Counted from the first letter of the stretch, positions 1 to 11,950 are shown. The stretch: DNA of 64,000 nt from Hymenopellis radicata (GCA_015501595.1 JADNRX010000019.1:294434-358433); one strand, 5' to 3'. Notes: generated by a model from the letters alone, not told the origin. A program made the numbers and translations.

Positions 1-1163
1 CGCTTACCTGCTGATGAAACCAGCTTCGAAATGGGCGTGGTGCACCAAAGCTTGCCGGAGTACTTGTATCTACCGGCAGTGCGCACCCACTATGCTTCCG
101 AATTCGGGCACCTAGTTCGCGTCATTACTATTCATCAAAAGGTGGAATCGGCTCTGGATGTGTTGGCTCGACCTGAGACAAAAAAGGTTGTGGCAGACTG
201 CGAGAGATTATTGGAGGTACGTGTATCTCAAAGCCTTTACGTCTTGTTGCTCATTGGCATGTAGGAGTGGTCGTGTTCATTACCACCTCACCTTCTATTT
301 TCGAAACAATGTGTCTCTGTCCAGAAGTCCATGTTCGAAACTAGCTCTAATCTCGGTGCTTGGTGTTACGCTCTGATACACATTTATCATGCGACTTCGT
401 CACTTGCTCTCATTGTGGTACGTGTCATCTGTTGCAAATTTCACGAGCTAACACGCTTCAAAGGCCCGACAACGTCTAGCAGAGCAAAGCCGCACAATTT
501 ACAACATTCCCGATCTCGATTTCATCATGGAACGGATATACAGTATCATGAACATGCTTGGATCTCGCGCGAAATACAGCTTCATTCGTGAGTTTCTCTC
601 CACCTGGTCCGCGAAGTGTTTGTTGATGGCTCCCTTATTTGATTAGAGGGTTCCGTTCTCTGGGTAATGTGATGGTTCCATGACGATGACCCTTTGCTAA
701 CTGACTTTCGTAGCCGCTTATCAAGTACCTGGACATGGCCAAAGATCCTCAGGTCATGCTCTGGCTTGAGGACTACGAGGATCTCGCTGGAGTCCGAATG
801 GAGCGTCTTGTCCGGGATCGATGGGGAGATCCTCAAGGCCCCTCCTCCTTATGTCTGAGACATACCACTCCCACCTTACCGCCGCGTCCATCTCAACCTG
901 ATCGTTCCGATACGAGCATTGATCCCGCACTCGTAACCCCGAAGGAAAAGTCTTTCCACTTCGCGCCGCCCTTATCAAATGGCAGCGACAAGCTGCTTCC
1001 TTCTCTCAAGTCAAGTGGGTTGCTTGAATGGAGTAACCCTGCACCAACAAATCTTCCTCCGTTTGGCTTGCAAACGGAAAGGAGAGGACCAATTGCTTCC
1101 TCGGATTCAGGTCGGTCGTTACCTCTAAGCCTGTCATGGCTGGCCAATGACTCGCGAGATTGA
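1..1163 (+). CDS. 3' part of an unrecognised gene (truncated at window edge)
   Basis: The frame open from base 1 reads RLPADETSFEMGVVHQSLPE and runs to about 216, where a GTACGT donor follows. A second coding-looking stretch lies at about 464-587 (contains DLDFIMERIYSIMNMLGSR). A last exon starts near 714 after CTAAC...TTTCGTAG and ends at a stop at 1161-1163. The last exon begins PLIKYLDMAKDPQVMLWLED and ends in a Ser/Pro-rich tail. The simplest splice model does not keep frame between the second and third blocks, so the exon structure is unresolved; a small exon may lie in 260-430. I do not recognise the family. The upstream part lies outside the window. Confidence 0.5.
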
Positions 1164-1639
1164 TTCTACACTACGAAATTACGGAATGTTCGCGCTTAAT
1201 GATGTATATATATGCTTGTATCATACGTGTCGTTTAAATACTTTTTCGCTCTACGTGAGCGCACTTAATTAGTCTACGTACGCGTGCTATTACTACTGCT
1301 TTGAATGATTACAATACAAACGAATTCGAATTACTCCAGTCCCATCCGATGTGAACGCTTTTTCTCTTTTGAGAAAAGCGGAGCGAGGCGGAGAAGGGAA
1401 GAGGCAAATAATCCTTGATGATCGGTGCCACCATGACAGGAACCTAATCTGGGAACGACCCTGCCACGCGATTGTCTCAGTTGAAGGAGTGTTGACGAAG
1501 GTTCACGATCTACCGCGAGGGACGATCTCATTGAGCTTGACTTTCCGGGTCGGAGATGATCAGAATGCACGCAGTTCGAATTTTGGGGGAGGTATCATTG
1601 TATTGTACGCAAAGGTATACTAAGGAGAAACTGCGCGCT
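1164..1639. other. intergenic, convergent gene ends
   Basis: This lies between the end of the first gene (+) and the end of the GH5 gene (-). It is AT-rich at 1190-1330, as expected for two 3' ends. No gene or repeat was seen. Confidence 0.5.
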
Positions 1640-3536
1640 TCACAAAAACGGCTCCAGAGCCTGAGGAAGCATCTCGGATACAGAAGCGCCACTCGGGGGC
1701 TCGATGGATTGGAAATACTGTAGTGAGGTGGGTCAATATTCACTTGCACGACGCCACGCAACACAAAAAGTACTCACGTCGCCCCACCATGGTCCCGCAG
1801 CCCAGTATGCGGCACCAATCCAGGAGCCGCCGGCCTGCTGCATAGCGCACATGGTGCCGTACACGGCAGCAATGCTTGGAACATTCAAATATTCATATAT
1901 GAAGCTACATGGAGAAAGAGTACGTACCAGTCGGCGTTGGACCCGGCGCCGATTTCGCCCAAGAAGCCCTTGAGGCCAGTTTCTTGCAACCACGCAGTGG
2001 CGTCTGCGATTCGTTCGGCGCCTATCGTAGACGAGACGCAGGTCTCTGAGGTCCCGGAACCGTCAGAGTCGAGGTACTGATGCATCTCTGTGATTATTGT
2101 CAATATTAAGTGGCGCCACGTTAGACAATGCGAACCAATAGCGGTGTTGTCCAGAGTATCGGTGATGGTTGCAAAAGCATCAGAGTTGCCAGATGTCGTC
2201 CAGGCTGTACGGTGATTACACTCGTTAAGAAGATGTCAAATTTCTCAATGTTAGCGACGTACTCCATGCACCGGTCCAGGCTGCACCGAGTTCGTCAGCT
2301 CGATGCTAACGAAAAGAGGTGGGCATCACGTACAGGTCCCTTCGACAAGGATTAACTGGGTGGCTCCAGTTGAACGCACACCGTCAATTCCAGCTTGCAT
2401 CTGTAAATGTGAGCCGATTGAGAAGGCCTCCGAAAGAAGGTCCCGACCATCTCAGCAACAGTGGTAGCCGCGATATCGTGCGGTTCGTTCATCAAATCTG
2501 GAGGACTTGAGTGTTGTCACCTAAATGGAGGAACTGTTTGTACCGAAGATGACTCTGGGATTCGAAACGTATTCGTTGGCGAGATTTGTCCAGACTATGA
2601 GATGATATCAGACGCGAAATTGACAGAGCCAAGCACAGGACGAGAACGCACAGGTTTGAAAGCTGTATGTAGAAGCAATTAAGGGTGAAAACCTCAGTAA
2701 AGATGTGCCCCGTACTCTGATGTGCTCGAAAGCGTGGATCCATCGTAGATCATGAAGTTATGCGCTCGAAGACGGTGAGTTGTACGAAGGCAGAAGCTTC
2801 AACACGTACGTTCAATTGCGACGGAGGCCCCCTTTGAGGTGATGTAGTTGACAGTCTAAGGGCGCTTGCTCGTCAGTCTTTAGAATATTTTCCTTCAATA
2901 CTTACGTCGTTCAAGAGACCGAAGTAATCTGCATCGAACTCGCCAGTAATTCCGGTGGCAGGCGGCACCAAGCGTTCCATCAAGAAGGGTACACGGAAGA
3001 AGTTGAAACCCAGGTCGACGAAGTACTAAGAATGTTATTAGTAACATGCTTATTGCTTTCCCTCTTGGGCTAGCTCACATCAATAGAGCTAGGAAATGTT
3101 TCCTTTTGTTGGCCCCGATCATGAACAAATAACACTAGAAAGCGCACCTTTCTGCTGGGAAGATATAATCCGTTCCAAGCGTTCCAGGGATGTTGGCATT
3201 CCCGAATTCAGCTCCGGCTTCATTGACACCAAAGTAAGTGAATTTTGTCAGATCTCCCGAGCAAGTTCCAGCCGCAGCTGAAGTTGAAGGTGACGTCGTA
3301 AGCGAAGCCGACGTTGTGGTGGGTGCCGACGTTGTCCCTTCAAAGGCGGCCGAGGTGGACGACGTGGCCTGAGTAGCTACACTCGACGTAGATACACTTT
3401 CGAAGGGCTGCGCTGTGGAAGAGGTCGATTCGACGACACTAGATGACTCGGAAGGATAGACGTATTGCGTGCAAGGTCGTGCAGTGGCGCAGCTCAAAAG
3501 AGAGGCGAGATAAACGAATGACGAGAACGACCTCAT
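1640..3536 (-). CDS. secreted GH5 endo-beta-1,4-glucanase (cellulase), no CBM1
   Basis: By homology this hydrolyses internal beta-1,4 bonds of cellulose outside the cell. The 14-exon model keeps frame throughout and gives 404 residues. Exons: 3148-3536, 3079-3088, 2906-3025, 2810-2855, 2716-2764, 2652-2662, 2544-2594, 2448-2497, 2334-2400, 2263-2280, 2136-2204, 1928-2087, 1778-1874, 1640-1717. It begins with a signal peptide ([19 protein letters not shown]), then a Ser/Thr-rich linker of about 75 residues, then the catalytic domain. Family landmarks are [39 protein letters not shown] (acid/base Glu), [22 protein letters not shown] (nucleophile Glu) and [12 protein letters not shown]. No cysteine-rich CBM1 precedes the linker, so it appears to be a linker-only, single-domain form. 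Exons of 10, 11 and 18 bases are needed to keep conserved residues. Confidence 0.93.
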
Positions 3537-3627
3537 GGCTGCAACGCGAGTGAACAGGTTACTACCAGAGTTATCCTGTGAGTTGAATGATGTGAAAGGT
3601 TGGAAAGACTCGATGTGGAAGAAGCCA

Positions 3628-3634
3628 TTTTATA
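3628..3634 (-). promoter_or_regulatory. TATA box of the GH5 gene
   Basis: The minus strand reads TATAAAA about 90 bases upstream of the GH5 ATG (3536), inside the 383-base gap to the SARAF-like gene. Nothing else is recognised in 3537-3919. Confidence 0.5.
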
Positions 3635-3919
3635 TGAGCTTCGGTCTGCGCAAGGCGGGCGTCCATAGAAACCCGGAGAGGCGAGAGCCTACCGGCGCGT
3701 GGTAGTGGTGACCTCGAAATAGAACTTACATAGTGTCTTCCGTTCGGCAAGCGTTCATCGTCATTAGTATGTCCGAGCATTTTCCAGAGGCATAGGTACA
3801 AAGAGTATATACACAAACTTACTGACGAAATGAGGCAAGCTCGTGAGAAAACAGTAAGTACCAGTGAAGAAAGACTCACTCGGATTCTATCGTACACGTT
3901 CGTCACTTTTCCTATTTGT

Positions 3920-5019
3920 TCACCTTACATTCGAACCACCTAGCCCGGTACTCCTTCTCATGGTTCCAAGGTTGGACGTGCCTTCTCCGCGATCGTCATT
4001 GTTGTGATTATACGACGACCGCCTGGTAGAGTCTGAGGCGAAATAGCCAGGCCGGTAGGCACCAGCGCGCTCCCAGTCCCAAAATCGTCTTGGGGGTGGT
4101 TCCTGGCGTGCTTCTGGTTCACGACGATCACCGCGATTTAGCAGATGAGCACCTAGACCACCAAGAGCAGCCCCCGTCCAGAAGCCAGGTTGCCAGCCAG
4201 TTTCTTGTTCCGTCCTGGGAGGGCTTTTTGAGTAGGGAGGAGGTGGTGCTCTAGGACCACGCCTATCATCGCCATAACCTCCGGGGAACCATCCAGACGA
4301 GGAACCAGGGCGGTTTTCGGGCGGATCGCGAGGTCCACGCTGGCTGGTGCCGGTGACACCTGAGCTCCAAAGACAGGATGCAATAAAACTATACAAGATG
4401 ATTCCCAAGACAAGGAAAAATAAGATGCCGAAAATCACAGAGACGACATCGAGTGCTGTAATAGGAAATCAATTCCGCTATCGGTGCAAGGGCGATTATA
4501 GTCGTACATTGCCCCGATTTGACTGGCCTGTCCTTGCCTCGGACAGCGCCCGGGATCTCTACCAGACGGTACTCCAAACCGCATGAACCTGGTGACCGGG
4601 TTAACGTCGCGACTCTCCTTTCCTTCGAACGCATTCACCTTTGAGCACCTCAGGATCTCCAGGACGAGACCATCCCTCACAGGAAACCTACACGTCGCCT
4701 TATTTGAGTCGGGCTCCTAGAGGACAGCACCAACGTTCGTACCTCTACTCTGCCAAGACGTAGAGAATCAGGCAAGTCTGTTTCACACTAGAGAGATCGT
4801 GAAGTGATGAGTCCAGAGGTGAATGGTTCGGTATACCTTCCAGTCCACATCGATCCCAGAGCCACCGTCGTTCTTGCAGCGTATAACGTCAGGTTGATAA
4901 TATTTGCACGGCTTTCCCACACAAGTCAACTGAGGGACCGGGTCTGTGCGCCGCGCCTTGGTGTCCGCCCCATTGTAGAACGTTAAGGACGAAATACTCG
5001 CCAACTTCACTTTCGACAT
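3920..5019 (-). CDS. SARAF (TMEM66/DUF1183)-like membrane protein
   Basis: SARAF-family proteins are single-pass ER membrane proteins that damp store-operated calcium entry in animals; the fungal role is unproven. Exons in order give: a luminal part with SLTFYNGADTKARRTDPVPQ and LTCVGKPCKYYQPDVIRC (from 5019), CETDLPDSLRLGRVEV (about 4726-4770), SCEGWSRPGDPEVLKG (about 4630-4682), GSCGLEYRLVEIPGA, then a last exon with the membrane helix FGILFFLVLGIILYSFIASC. The cytosolic tail is proline-, glycine- and arginine-rich with GWQPGFWTGAALGGLGAHLL and ends SNLGTMRRSTGLGGSNVR, the usual fungal C-terminus. The ATG at 5019 (MSKVKLAS) gives no signal peptide, so a leader exon upstream is likely missing from this model. 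Confidence 0.82.
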
Positions 5020-5441
5020 GGCCGTTAACTAAACAGCAGTTGAATGATCGGCCGACAGCATTGATCAAGAAACGTGGCACAGACGTGTCGTTAACGTGTT
5101 TAATGACGTGACGCGTGGGCCTCCACAGACTTAGTTAGTACTATAGTTCGCGCATACATATAAGACTACGAAAGGCAAGACGCTGCAGAGATCAGCTGCT
5201 GTGCGTGAGTGCTGAGTGATTGGTAAGGTACAGTAACTTGTCTTGTAGAACGTCAACTGATGATGGCGATGCTCGTCAACTTCCCGTCCGAGATGCTGCT
5301 GGCTGTACAACACTTACAACAATGAGAAATCCTACTCCTATAATACGGCATAGTACAGGCGGCGAATAGTTCTATTACAGTACGCTTTCATCTATGGTAT
5401 AAGTAAATAGATTAAGTCGTTCGAGCGAGTGCTGCAGTACT
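5020..5441. other. intergenic
   Basis: This lies between the SARAF-like 5' end and the 3' end of the OPT gene, both on the minus strand. It should hold the SARAF promoter and perhaps its unrecognised leader exon. No repeat was seen. Confidence 0.4.
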
Positions 5442-7898
5442 TCATGCAGGACATCCGCCACACATTCCATGACCACATCCCCAACAACTGATTGCTCCAA
5501 CACCAAAGGTACGAAGAACGAGAGATATCACGCTGGTTACGCCTTCCCCTAGCACAAATCCACTGGCGACGACTATGAGGCGTATATCCGACGGATTCTT
5601 TGAAAATCGAGTCCGATAGACATGATCCAGAATTCCACCAAGAAGTCGTGCGATGGAGAATGACGGTGTGTTCAAAAAACCAATCGCAAAGGCCACTCCT
5701 GATGGTATCCACTTCGCCCACCATCGCTGCTTTCGTGCTGCGTAGTTCTTTCCAGCAGCAACAAATCCAAATACGATGGCGAAGGCGAGCATGAAGATAC
5801 CGCTCTGGTCAGGTAGTTGCCCGTCACCTAGAACTCGTCAATCCAAGTTCACTTTTTAAAATACTCTCCACTCACGAAGTAATCTCGCAAGGCTAAGCCA
5901 TACGTATGCGGTCGGTGCTGGGAAAGACGGTCCCGGAATTTCGTATGCACGGTTGTATAGAGTGTACGCCGTAGTTGTGACCACTATGGAGAAAGTTGAC
6001 CCAATCAATTGTCCGTAGAACTGTGCCTAGGAGAAGCATGACAAAGATGTCCAGTCTTCAAATCTTGCATCAAGTCACCAGCTCTGGAAATGTGGTTTAC
6101 ACAACAAAAGTTACCATCATAAAATCGACTCACTGTTGTGCGCCTGCTTCGGCTACACCTCCAGCTATGATATTGGCGACAATATTTCCGGGTTGGATCC
6201 AGGCGAAGAAGAGCTGAGAGATCTTTCCGAGCCCAGAGACAGGATTTATGTCAGTCTCTCCTAAAGCTCGGACGCTGCAAAGAAACATGGGATGAGCACT
6301 CTATCTAAGATGCGATAAACGTACGCGAGGATACTGAGCATGCCTCCCATAACGAAGCCGATAAAGGTTGCCCAAGGTTTGATGCCTTCATGCCCAAACA
6401 CCAACCAGACGAGGAACGTTCCGACGATCACACTGACACTCCATCCTATGACGACCCATTTCATAGGCACCAAACGATCTTCAGTTTCAGTTTCTTTGTC
6501 GTCTCGTAGAGCATCTTGCTGACCGAACCCAGCAACATCTCTGATGTATCCGTAGACAACAGGAACAAGGGAGACAAGACTGTCCGCACACATAATGGCA
6601 AGCGAAACCCAGAGGATCCATCCACGGGCACCGTCTGTCATACTTCCCACAGGACCAGGCGCCCAGCCAGAATATTTTGACAAAGGTGACAAAATTGCCC
6701 AACCCACGAACATACCCTGTGTAACTGCATCAGTTAGCTCTCAAGGCAGAGAACGATCCCTACCAGGTTCATCGAAAGAGTAACAGGAAATCCCATAATG
6801 ATACCTTGACCAACATATGATAGACTCGGCGTGAAACTCCATAGCCAGTTGCTAGCTAAATAGTTACCGAATATGGGTATAGCGAAGATGACGGGGAAGA
6901 AATAGGCAGCAAGCTACGATCGAATGATAAATCAGCCGCTGGCGACGCTGTACAACTCTACTCACTGTCATGGCTCCGGAAGTGGCAAAACTCCAGAGAA
7001 GAGTATGCCACCCGGTCTCTTGAACAACTTCTTGTTCCGCCAATACGAGCGCTTCCTCCTCATCGTGAACTGAGTCACGATCATTTGATACAGATTCTTC
7101 CTCGCCTATCGCCTGGTAGCCGGTCCGGTGACGCAAACTTGCTTCTGGGGGTGGAAGTTTGTGTAGAACGGATATAAGGTGGGCAGTTGCAGTCCCAGAC
7201 GGAAAAGCAAGCTGTTCTTCAATAATCTAACGAAAGATAAGGCAGACATACGAGAGACCGTCGAAGACAGACTAACCACTTGTTTCCGGATAGGTGGGGA
7301 CATGAAAACGCTGTAAATAGAACGTAAGTACCGAGTAGTTTCTGACCTAACTAGATATCTCACCCGAAGAACGCGACGGCAAGCGACCATCCTACACCAG
7401 CAATCCAAGATAAGTGCACAGGCGGAGTGCCATCTCTCTCTTCGTCTAGCAGACCTAGCGCCGGCAGAATGCCCACGAAACCTGCCTATGGATGATTATG
7501 CTCAGCGACACATGTTGAGAAACGCAAACCATACTGCGAGAGGCATCGTTCCAGTAGCCACAGCCGTCGTCTGCACGACAATGATTTCTTGAGGACTGAG
7601 AGGTTTCGGAAGCATCCTAGATATCAGGAAACCAATCAAGGCGGACTGTAACGACATCCTGCATGGACGATATCAATTGCTTGAGTACGGATACCATACG
7701 ATAGTCGACGCACATGCTGATAAAGCCCGTCTGCAAGCCAAAGTAGAGATTGGTAAAGCACAGCAGACATCCTATTAGTAAACCCAAGATAACGGCTGTA
7801 AAGGTGAATTCATTGGACGCCGAATGGCCTTCGCCAAGCGGCTTCACAATTTTACTGGCATCAATTAGCACTAGCAACGACTTTGAGAGAGTGGACAA
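5442..7898 (-). CDS. OPT-superfamily oligopeptide/metal-chelate transporter, YSL-like branch
   Basis: A proton-coupled plasma- or vacuolar-membrane importer of small peptides or metal chelates by family. The first exon contains NEFTFTAVILGLLIGCLLCF and NLYFGLQTGFISM. The next exons give SALIGFLISRMLPKPLSPQE, VQTTAVATGTMPLAVGFVG and the family's EEQLAFPSGTATAHLI block (about 7165-7230). A hydrophilic acidic loop follows (HDEEEALVLAEQEVVQETGW), then many membrane segments including MFVGWAILSPLSKYSGWAPG, and the last exon with RWWAKWIPSGVAFAIGFLNT, IVVASGFVLGEGVTSVISLV and SCWGCG. Frames join across standard introns. The N-terminus is uncertain: the ATG at 7898 is the first in frame, but a short upstream exon is possible. 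The substrate cannot be read from the sequence. Confidence 0.85.
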
Positions 7899-8758
7899 TA
7901 TACTTGAACCAGGTCATAGCATGAAGGTAAGAGGCAAGGCGTTAGCAAGCATGCAGGGCAACCTGCCTCCGGCAGGCATCGGACCGTTCCTCCGAGACCA
8001 ACTCCGAAGACTGTTCAAGTACATTTTACTTTCATTATTCGACGAGTTGAATGGAACGGAACGACCAGATAGGGCTCTAAGGTGCCATCGAGGACGTTAG
8101 CACTCGCGTCTCAAACGCTGCTGAAGTTCGGGTTGAAATACATGGGCGAAACTCTGCATTTCGTTCGTCCTCCTCAACAGCAGCGCCGACGAGAACCCTG
8201 ACAGCCCCAATAGAGCCGTCCAAGGCAGATTTCTCACAATTTCGCAACAAAAATACGCGCATCCTGTATTCAACCTGTAACTATGTAGCACCTTTCCACA
8301 TGCCCTGGCCATTGACAAGCATTGCCCCGCAACTAGTGTGGGTCGCAGTAGACAGTGGGCGGGAGAGGTGCTTCATAGATATATGTTGACTTATTGAACA
8401 AATGAAGTAGAGATTGTGTTATGATCCAGCTACAGAGTCTCCAGTTGGACGATCGGGCTACATTACTATCATCATCCAATGCCTCGCCCTCATCGTGTCC
8501 GAAATCAACAACCTGACAACGCCCCAGGAGCTGGCGCGTCGACGCGAAACGGGATGAACAGGCTTGAGATGCTGGACCGACTCAGAGATGGCGACCAGAA
8601 GCGGAATGATGGTGAGTTAGTTCAGGATTGATCAGGAATTTGTACGCGTTATGTACGCGTCGCAGGGCTCGGCACGGCTTGCCGGGGGCACCGAGTCATC
8701 GATAGCGCTCCTTGTCCTCTTACTCCGAGTTCACCTCGACTGCCAGACAGTGCTGACG
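7899..8758. other. divergent promoter region (OPT / MetRS), with a possible extra 5' exon
   Basis: This separates the OPT start (-) from the MetRS start (+). An ATG at 8479 opens a coding-looking stretch (MPRPHRVRNQQPDNAPGAGA) that ends at a GTGAGT donor near 8611. It could be a leader exon, but I could not join it in frame to MetRS without a stop. Nothing is recognised in 7899-8470. Confidence 0.35.
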
Positions 8759-11454
8759 ATGGCGACACAGAAATTTAGACAAGCAGATGGCCTATTGCAG
8801 ATTATACCACATCCAGGTGCCCCAGCCATGTACGTGACAAGTCAGAGGCCACTTGAGAAACTGATCTGTCACTAGACTACCCAAGGAGGGCGAAACAAAT
8901 ATCCTAATCACTTCAGCATTGCCATACTGCAACAATGTACCTCATCTGGGTAGGCCAGTAACCCACTACGCTGGTCTTTGATTGACCGGAAACACAGGGA
9001 ACATCATTGGAAGTACTCTTAGTGCCGACGTCTTCAGTCGGTACGTTTCCATCATTGCTGGTCGGTGTAGAGGCTGATATGGCTGCAGTTACAATCGTAC
9101 GTGGATGTGATGAAGCGCGCTTGATTTTTTTCAACTCCTTTGTCGGACAGGAACGAGAAATAGAACGACATTGTATATCTGTGGAACCGACGAATACGGA
9201 ACTGCGACAGAGACCCAGGCCATAAAAGAAGGCGTAGAGCCGAAAGTGCTTTGCGACAAGTACCACATTCTCCATAAGGAGACCTATGAGTGGTTTGACA
9301 TCGGGTACGAATTCTCTTCGAGTCGTGAATCATGCTCATCGCGCCACAGTTTTGACTACTTTGGACGCACTTCCACCGAATGGCATTCCACGTAAGCCTC
9401 CGACATATCTTCCATAGCTTCGCTCATCTCGAAACTAGTATCTGTCAAGGTATCTACCGGAATCTACGGAAGAATGGATATCTCGAAAAGCAGGACAAGG
9501 AACAAGTCTATTGCGAAGGGTGCCCCAAGCACGTATCTTTTTCCGTCCCAACGATTATCGTTAATCGGCTCCCTTAGATTCTTAGCAGACCGCTTCGTCG
9601 AAGGCATCTGCCCGCACTGTGGCTATGAGGCAAGTTGTATTTACACTATATCTGAATGTATAACTGACAAAATCATTCAGGATGCCCGTGGAGACCAATG
9701 CGATCTTTGTAGTCGTACCTTAGATGCAATCGAGCTAATCAAGCCTCGTTGTATGGTCAACAAGGACCACAAAGTAACCACCCGAACTTCCACCCACAAC
9801 TATCTCAAGCTCAACGAGATACAACCACGGACGGAAGAGTGGATCAAGAAGTCCTGGAAAGCTGGCCATTGGTCTCCCAACTCCGTCATTAATGCCAACG
9901 GTGAAATAATTGATGCGCGTATCAAAGCCGGTCTTCTTCCGACGCCATTGACACGAGATCTCAAATGGGGTGTCAAGGTGCCTATAGATTCGGAGGAGGA
10001 CAAGGCCATGGAGGGGAAAGTCTTATGTGAGGCCCATACGGTTCGATATACATGTAACTGACGCGTCTCGTCTAGATGTTTGGGTAATGGCGGAATATTC
10101 GACGATCTTATATGTCAGCTCACCCGCCTTCGTAGTACGATGCACCGATTGGATACCCCAGTATCACTGCCAATTATACACCAGAATGGGAGAAGTGGTG
10201 GTTCAATCCCAACGACGTTAATCTCTATCAGTTCATGGGCAAAGACAACGTGTATTTCCACACTGTGTACTTCCCCTCCGTTGAACTTGCGGATGGACGT
10301 AATTGGACAATGTTACACCACTTGTCCACTACAGGTAATATTCAGCAGACCGATTCACCCCACACTGAATACAATGATTACAGAATACCTTAATTACGAA
10401 GGCGGTAAATTTTCGAAAAGTAGAAATCGTGGCGTCTTCGGTCCAGCCGCGAAGGAGACGGGCATACCGTCTTCCGTTTGGCGCTATTACCTTTTGTCGA
10501 CCCGCCCAGAAACGGCCGATGCCATGTTTTCTTGGGCTGATTGCGTAAGTCTCTGAAATACACTGTACACTTGTTATCCTCATGATCTCTCTAGATTGCT
10601 GCTAACAATAACGTTCTTTTAAACAAGTGAGTCGATTCTCTCAGTCGTAAGAAACGTGTTTCTCAATCGATTGTAGTTTTGGAAACTTCGTCAATCGAGT
10701 TCTGAAGTTCGTCGCGTCGCAGTACGACAGTGTCATTCCAGAGAGTGGAGACGAGCCTGGCCCGCTTTCTCCCAACGACGAACACGATGCGAAGTTCATT
10801 TCCGACGTAAACGCCTCACTACAAGAATACATTTCCGACATGGAGGCTGTCAAGCTCCGCAAAGGTCTGCACACTGTTATGCAGATCTCGGGTCTCGGCA
10901 ACAACTATCTGCAGTCGTCTGGTCTTGGAAAGGCCTTGATGACTTCGGATCCCAAGCGCTGTGCGCAGGTCGTCTCCCGCGCGGTCAACCTGATCTGGGT
11001 GTTATCGACGTTGGTGTATCCCTACATGCCTGCGACGTCGGCGGCCATTTTAGAGCAGCTCAATGTGCCGGCACGAGCTGTACCCGACGTTTTGTCAACG
11101 GACATCCTTGCCGGCCATACCATCGGCAAGCCAGCCCACTTGTTCAAGAAGATCGAGGAGAACATGGCTGAAAAATTCAGGGCCAAGTTTGGCGGTCTTC
11201 CTGAGGTAGAGGAGGCACCGAAGCCGAAAGCGGGAAAGAAGAAGTCTTCGAAGGCACCTGCGGCGCTGTCTCCAGATGTTGTTAGGACGCCCGAGATGCT
11301 CGCTGTAGAGGCCAAGATTGCGGAGCAGGGCGATGTCATTCGCGCCTTGAAGGCGAAACCGAAGGCGCCGGAGACGGATTTGGAGATCAAAGCTGCGGTG
11401 GATGTCTTGAACAAGTTGAAGACGGATTTGTTGGATCTGGCGCCCAAGGCATGA
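8759..11454 (+). CDS. MES1: methionyl-tRNA synthetase, cytosolic, with C-terminal WHEP-like domain
   Basis: Charges tRNA-Met with methionine for translation. The start [14 protein letters not shown] at 8759 is followed by exons 8876-8949, 8998-9040, 9089-9096, 9151-9304, 9350-9391, 9439-9528, 9578-9629, 9681-10051 and later ones; the frame is kept by all of these. Class I signatures: [19 protein letters not shown] (HIGH-type site), [15 protein letters not shown], zinc-binding YCEGCPK and [34 protein letters not shown], and the KMSKS-type loop [14 protein letters not shown]. The anticodon-binding domain follows, then a lysine/alanine-rich linker and a WHEP-like helical tail ending LLDLAPKA. 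One exon is only 8 bases and two introns appear to be GC-AG. It reads as a working copy. Confidence 0.94.
9089..9096 (+). other. 8-base micro-exon of MetRS
   Basis: TTACAATC lies between CTGCAG and GTACGTGG. It supplies the YN of [18 protein letters not shown] and is required to bring exon 8998-9040 (phase 2) into frame with the exon at 9151 (phase 1). Confidence 0.75.
9529..9577 (+). other. probable GC-AG intron in MetRS
   Basis: Joining CCCAA (to 9528) to ATTCTTAGC (from 9578) gives EGCPKFLADRF, the conserved reading. The nearby GT (9533) leaves the wrong phase. The donor would be GCACGT and the acceptor CCCTTAG. Confidence 0.6.
9630..9680 (+). other. GC-AG intron in MetRS with consensus GCAAGT donor
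   Basis: TATGAG is followed by GCAAGT and the acceptor is CATTCAG before GATGCC. Splicing gives [13 protein letters not shown], as in the family; no usable GT is present at the exon edge. Confidence 0.8.
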
Positions 11455-11950
11455 AGATAGAGAAGCTGTACCTAGAGAAGTGATGTTAAACTGTGATCCG
11501 TGTAACAAAGACTGATCATGGATTCACTGTTAGAGCGCAGATGGATCCACACCTTCCACGCTCGGTAAACTGGTAATGCCTGGAACGCGACAATCTCCAA
11601 GTCTTCTTCAAGTTGTTGTCACGCGCGTGGTACCTCAGTCGCGATCGATTTCGATCGTGCTTGTCGAGCTTTCACCATCAGAACTGAGTTCTTTAAAAGC
11701 AAGGATACACTGTTTCCCAAAGCCAAATATATGCATGTGTCGCGAGAAAGTCTAGCATTATTGTGACGTGATCGGGTGGGCTGCTGGGCGGTTACACCGA
11801 AGTCGGACGGATGGTTTTACTGAGCGCTGCGGCACGCCTGACCAATGTACTGTACTGGAGTACGAGCGCTATCCGTTCATCGGTATCATTGCAATTGGAA
11901 AGTATAAAGAATCTACCTGACTTCCCAATCTTCAACAAACGACATTAACA
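11455..11950. other. intergenic
   Basis: It holds the MetRS 3' end and the former promoter of the alcohol dehydrogenase remnant, including GTATAAAG near 11902. No gene was seen. Confidence 0.45.

Noticed and set aside
754..1147. Open frames on the minus strand opposite the first gene
   Set aside because: They lie opposite a better-supported exon, have no domain and are typical shadows.
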